Assembly: GCF_019654955.1 (NCBI RefSeq)
Contig: NZ_BPEV01000042.1
Coordinates: 1-36,677 of the forward strand
Reading direction: 5' to 3'
From: Shewanella sp. KT0246
GTDB taxonomy: Bacteria; Pseudomonadota; Gammaproteobacteria; Enterobacterales; Shewanellaceae
DNA length: 36,677 nt
The number at the start of each line of letters is the position of its first letter. Position 1 is the stretch's first letter. A model generated the notes under the pieces. That model had not been told where the DNA came from. It was given only the letters and a program-made list of their open reading frames with translations, and did not search any database. This document shows positions 33,232-36,677 of the stretch, piece by piece. The translations under genes and the position numbers were made by a program.

Positions 33232-33765
33232 TTAAGCAGACCATTCAAATGGGTCATGTTCTGCCAATACTTTCGCGTATGTATTCGTCATGGTATTGAT
33301 TGAAAAGTAATAGCCTTGGCTATCTGTTTCAGCCGATTTGGCATCAAACTGAAATTGAATATCTTCACACCCTGCAGTAGCGTTAAACTTCTCAGTTAAT
33401 GACATCAACTCTGTACGCTCAAGTTTATAAGGTGGATGGGTAAAGTTAGTTGCTGCGACCAATTCACCCATTGCAGAATAACGGCGAATATAATCCGCCA
33501 TAGTTTCAATTAACTTGCCATCTTTTACACCCATCCATTGCTTAGCGTAAGCTGCAACAATATACCTTTTTGAATAAAAGTAGTGTTCACTTGCTCCTTT
33601 AATGATGTCGATATCTTGGTACTGACTATCTTCAATCAATTGTTGATGAGCGAGTTCAACATCTTCTATTTCAAGCGTTAGACCTGCAAGGGCAATGACT
33701 TGTTCGGCCGTCACAAGACGACCGTCCTTACTTAACAAGCGAATATAATCAACCAGTTCAATCAT
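33232..33765 (-). CDS. Accessory protein of the AOR operon (YdhW position)
   Basis: 177 residues, cytoplasmic, no signal peptide. The N-terminal half (about 1-75) looks like a helical winged-helix-type domain. Then comes YFYSKRYIVAAYAKQWMGV, followed by IETMADYIRRY, a Thr-His-Pro-Pro-Tyr stretch, and a C-terminal mixed domain. It begins 11 bp after the AOR stop. Its place matches E. coli ydhW, and the RY...ETM-YIRRY pattern recalls that family, though I cannot prove homology by eye. It may assist cofactor insertion or maturation. It has a single cysteine. Confidence 0.7.
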   Translation of the reverse strand: MIELVDYIRLLSKDGRLVTAEQVIALAGLTLEIEDVELAHQQLIEDSQYQDIDIIKGASEHYFYSKRYIVAAYAKQWMGVKDGKLIETMADYIRRYSAMGELVAATNFTHPPYKLERTELMSLTEKFNATAGCEDIQFQFDAKSAETDSQGYYFSINTMTNTYAKVLAEHDPFEWSA

Positions 33766-33776
33766 AAATGGCTCAC

Positions 33777-36002
33777 TTATGCTGGAAGCAATGCTAAGCT
33801 TTCAAGCTTATCTGCTACATAGCCTAGCTTGAACTTTTCAAGTGTGGCGCGAGTAGGAACACCAGTTTCTTTATCCCATCCCATTTCGGCATAAAACATA
33901 TCCAAGCCAATTTGAATATCGTCTCTGTCCATCTTAATCGTACCTTCGTCACCGAAGCTCATATCATGGTCTAAGTCGTAAACCCATTCAGACAAGACAT
34001 CATGTTTATTACGCTGATCGATTTCATTCATTTGCAACACGGTAAGTGCGCGGTGCAATTGCAAGACACTTTCTGCCATGGCGTCCAGTTCGGCTTCTGA
34101 TGTTTCAATGCCTGTGACGAGACTGAACATTTGCGCTTCGATTGAGCTGTCACCAATATAGTCTCGATTCGCATCTGGTGACACCACAAGCGGGAACATC
34201 CAGTTACACAGAGTGAGTGAATCATGTAATACATTTTTCACGAGGCACCATTTAGCAAATTTAGCTTTTGAGGTGTTCATTGCTGTGTAGTGTTTAACCG
34301 GGTCAAATGCGCCTTCGCCCCAAAGTGATGCGGCCACTTCGGCGATTTTGGCATGGGGGAGGCCACAGTTAATTAAATTGATGTGCGAGTGACATTGCGG
34401 ATCGCGGTTAAATACCGTGTTCAGCAGCGCTCCCACTTGACCTGCAGATTCACTGGCATGGTGAACGCCACCGACCATTGAACGGTTAAACACTTTCATG
34501 TTTTTATCGAGAAATACACTGTAGGTTTTACCCACTAGGTCGTAATCAGCGTCAGACTCAAGCTCAAAAGTGAGTTCAGCCATACGAGGGGTGTCGACCT
34601 CATTAAGAATATCTTCAACGTTGTACAGTTCACCATTTTCATTAATGAATTCATGTAGGCCTCGACCTAGGCAGCGCCCTAGAATATTTGAGCCAGGATA
34701 GTCTTCACTGTAGGCAATACGAGTATAGAAATCTTGCATAAAATGGGCATCGAGATCGGCGTATTGTGCCCAGTTAATCGCTGCAAATTCTTCTGCAGGT
34801 AGAATGATTTCCCAAAAACCACGAGAGGTAAATTCGCGCATTAAATGGGATAGTTGGCCGTAAGCACTCCAAATACCATTATCATCCATATAATAGGCAC
34901 CAACGGTTTGAATGTCGGTTCGTTTTTCACCACTGCTTGGTTTACCCATGGCGTACCAAGGATCGAGAAAACCTAAACATACATTAGTAATGTTTTCAGT
35001 TGGCAGATTGTATTCGGTTTTCATTTTTGGGTTTTTAACTTCGCAAAAACAGCGAATAGGGCACGAGTGGCAGCCACCTGGACGTTTAAAGATTTTATTG
35101 GCTTCATCACGGCCAAAATACATTTCGGCCATTGATGTACGCATGCCCACTTTCTGACGGTCATCCCATGGTGTTTCACCCACATCGACTGGGTTATCTG
35201 CAGCTCCCCATGTTACGCCAGGTCCACCGCGCCAGCGACTGCCTGTAGAACTGTATTCAGCCCAAGATTGCGGTTGGTTTGGTACTACGCCATTATTGTT
35301 AGCACCAATAATCCCAAGAATATGATCGTCTAATGCACGTAATTGCTCATTGGTTGTCGATTCTGCAATGTCTACTGTACCGGTCCCAATAATGCCAATG
35401 GCTTTTAGCTTTTTAGAGCCCAAAACCGCGCCATGACCGCCTGCTGAGTGGCCACCTTGAGTTTGAATAGTTGATTGAGCTACAAGGTGTTCACCACTTG
35501 GTCCAATCGCTGCAACTTGAGCTTGTTGTCCCATTAATTTACTGATGTTGGCAAAGGTATCGAATATGCCTACTCCCCATAAAGAGTCAGCGGGTTCTAG
35601 GGTGACAGTGTCATCAACAATTTTTAGCCAGACAGGGGTTTCAGATTTACCTTCGATAATAATTGCATCGTAACCAGCAAATTTAAGTTCTGGTGAAAAA
35701 TGACCGCCAAAGTGGCCATCAGTGATTAAGTGATTTCGAATAACAGGGTTACGAGAAGTAATTGTGGTTCTTGCAGAACAAATTGCGCCAGAGCCACTTA
35801 ATGGTCCCGCTGAAATAACCAATTGGTTTTCTTCATCAGTGGCTTTAATTCCGTCGACATGGTCATCCCATAAAACTTTATAACCTATTCCCATGCCGCC
35901 AATATAATCATGGTAGGTTTCTGTTGTTTCTTTAGTAATAACTTTTGTTGTTAAATTAACTCTTAAAATATAACCGGCCCAGCCACCATATGTAGTAGTC
36001 AT
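33777..36002 (-). CDS. ydhV: Aldehyde ferredoxin oxidoreductase family tungsten/molybdenum enzyme (YdhV-like)
   Basis: A 741-residue AOR-family enzyme without a signal peptide. The N-terminal domain opens with GWAGYILRVNLTT and has the pterin-binding GGMGIGYKVL and NPVIRNHLITDGHFGGHFSPELKFAGYDAIIIEG. The [4Fe-4S] ligands are Cys311, Cys314 and Cys318 (CHSCPIRC) and Cys599 (LTLCNW). Members bind a bis-molybdopterin W or Mo, and E. coli YdhV has been described as a bis-MPT molybdoenzyme. The physiological substrate is unknown. AAGGA lies seven bases before the ATG, 19 bp after the ferredoxin gene. Oxidation of an aldehyde or reduction of an acid is expected, with the neighbouring ferredoxin as electron partner. 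Confidence 0.93.
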   Translation of the reverse strand: MTTTYGGWAGYILRVNLTTKVITKETTETYHDYIGGMGIGYKVLWDDHVDGIKATDEENQLVISAGPLSGSGAICSARTTITSRNPVIRNHLITDGHFGGHFSPELKFAGYDAIIIEGKSETPVWLKIVDDTVTLEPADSLWGVGIFDTFANISKLMGQQAQVAAIGPSGEHLVAQSTIQTQGGHSAGGHGAVLGSKKLKAIGIIGTGTVDIAESTTNEQLRALDDHILGIIGANNNGVVPNQPQSWAEYSSTGSRWRGGPGVTWGAADNPVDVGETPWDDRQKVGMRTSMAEMYFGRDEANKIFKRPGGCHSCPIRCFCEVKNPKMKTEYNLPTENITNVCLGFLDPWYAMGKPSSGEKRTDIQTVGAYYMDDNGIWSAYGQLSHLMREFTSRGFWEIILPAEEFAAINWAQYADLDAHFMQDFYTRIAYSEDYPGSNILGRCLGRGLHEFINENGELYNVEDILNEVDTPRMAELTFELESDADYDLVGKTYSVFLDKNMKVFNRSMVGGVHHASESAGQVGALLNTVFNRDPQCHSHINLINCGLPHAKIAEVAASLWGEGAFDPVKHYTAMNTSKAKFAKWCLVKNVLHDSLTLCNWMFPLVVSPDANRDYIGDSSIEAQMFSLVTGIETSEAELDAMAESVLQLHRALTVLQMNEIDQRNKHDVLSEWVYDLDHDMSFGDEGTIKMDRDDIQIGLDMFYAEMGWDKETGVPTRATLEKFKLGYVADKLESLALLPA

Positions 36003-36021
36003 AATTATTCCTTTTTAGTTT

Positions 36022-36669
36022 TTAAACTAATTCCAAATACTTTTCATGAAGTTCAACCTCGGCAATGGCGTCTTCCCAGGTATAAAACTTAATTGCCCCA
36101 GTCGGGCAAACTTGGGCACAATTAGGAATGCCTTCACAGAGATCGCATTTGAGAGATTTTCGAGTGGTTTTATCTATGGTGATAACCTGCTGCGGGCATT
36201 TATCTGCGCAGTAACCGCAACCAACACATAAGTCGTCATTAACAACTCTTGCACCGGTTTCTTCGTTAACAGATATTGCTTCTTGGGGACAAACTGTCAT
36301 GCAGACATCACACTGACGACAGGTAGATGGCACAATGGTGCTATCACCTTGCTCACCACGCTGGTCTTGATAGTTTGGCTGCACGCCATGGGGGCCAAAG
36401 TTGAGGTTTTTGGCAACTTTAATTCTTGAGGTACTTGGGCTGACAGCTGATTTTCCGTGGCTCCAGCTACAGGCTATTTCGCAACGTCGGCAGCCTACAC
36501 ATAGGATAGGATTGACGACCATGAGTCCACCGGGTATGACTTCAACTATCGGGGTTTCTGCGTCATCACTGCTACCACACCCAGTTAAAAAACCGACTAA
36601 TGTTCCACCATAAACGGTTCCGACAGCGACCTTAGCGCCATTAGCAAGTAGTGCTCTCCTTGTAATCAT
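36022..36669 (-). CDS. Ferredoxin-like protein with four [4Fe-4S] sites (YdhY-like), near window edge
   Basis: 215 residues. Four clusters: Cys57/60/63/67, 117/120/123/127, 148/151/154/158 and 175/178/184/188, the layout of NrfC/YdhY-type electron-transfer subunits. The N-terminus MITRRALLANGAKVAVG has a twin-arginine-like signal and ends in LTGC (Cys31), a possible lipoprotein site. It would pass electrons between the AOR and a membrane or quinone partner. Only eight bases lie upstream of the ATG in the window, so no Shine-Dalgarno or promoter can be seen, and a start further upstream cannot be excluded. Confidence 0.88.
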   Translation of the reverse strand: MITRRALLANGAKVAVGTVYGGTLVGFLTGCGSSDDAETPIVEVIPGGLMVVNPILCVGCRRCEIACSWSHGKSAVSPSTSRIKVAKNLNFGPHGVQPNYQDQRGEQGDSTIVPSTCRQCDVCMTVCPQEAISVNEETGARVVNDDLCVGCGYCADKCPQQVITIDKTTRKSLKCDLCEGIPNCAQVCPTGAIKFYTWEDAIAEVELHEKYLELV

Positions 36670-36677
36670 ATTTGTTT

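Overview
The window looks like chromosomal DNA of a marine gammaproteobacterium, most likely a Shewanella. The evidence is a thymidine kinase of the enterobacterial/Shewanella type with a TTG start, a complete leucine/isovalerate (liu) operon controlled by a MerR-type LiuR, azurin, an MSHA-type prepilin, a perfect FNR/EtrA-like box, AT-leaning gammaproteobacterial codon use, and a structured repeat cluster of a kind I associate with this genus. The genus call is inference. No rRNA, tRNA, CRISPR array, transposase or integrase was found.

Left part (1-9500): a lipoprotein M3 peptidase (minus), tdk (plus), a DmdC-type acyl-CoA dehydrogenase (minus), a MEST/PEG1-like alpha/beta hydrolase (minus), a membrane-anchored TlpA-like thioredoxin (plus), a HemN/HemW-family radical SAM protein (minus) and a DUF1097 membrane protein (plus). 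Most are single-gene units closed by clear hairpin terminators. Middle part (9800-16500): small exported proteins of unknown role, a lipoprotein with an internal duplication and an FNR box upstream, a small kinase-fold protein, a TauE/SafE exporter, azurin behind a good Fur-box candidate, an isolated type IV prepilin and a small membrane protein.

Accessory islet (about 16570-18530): three direct, partly degenerate copies of a 240-290 bp hairpin-rich repeat, then a gene for a HEPN-like protein (R-x4-H motif), then an inverted copy of the core repeat next to a multi-branched fold. Stems differ in sequence between copies but keep their pairing, which argues for selection on structure.

Catabolic block (18650-29950): the minus-strand run liuR-liuA-liuB-liuC-liuD-mvaB-scoA-scoB would take isovaleryl-CoA through methylcrotonyl-CoA, methylglutaconyl-CoA and HMG-CoA to acetyl-CoA and acetoacetate, which the CoA-transferase activates to acetoacetyl-CoA. 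A LiuR-type operator lies upstream of liuR. A divergent PrpE-type acyl-CoA synthetase sits beside liuR. A 13-bp minisatellite (five copies) lies between mvaB and scoA.

Right end (30200-36677): a small membrane protein, an SDR oxidoreductase, a strikingly cysteine-rich LysR regulator (12 Cys, including CxCx3Cx3C), and a three-gene minus-strand operon for a four-cluster ferredoxin, a tungsten/molybdenum aldehyde ferredoxin oxidoreductase-family enzyme and a small accessory protein. The order matches E. coli ydhY-ydhV-ydhW, but nothing like ydhXUT follows. The regulator and this enzyme operon are the most interesting functional unit; the repeat islet is the most interesting structural one.
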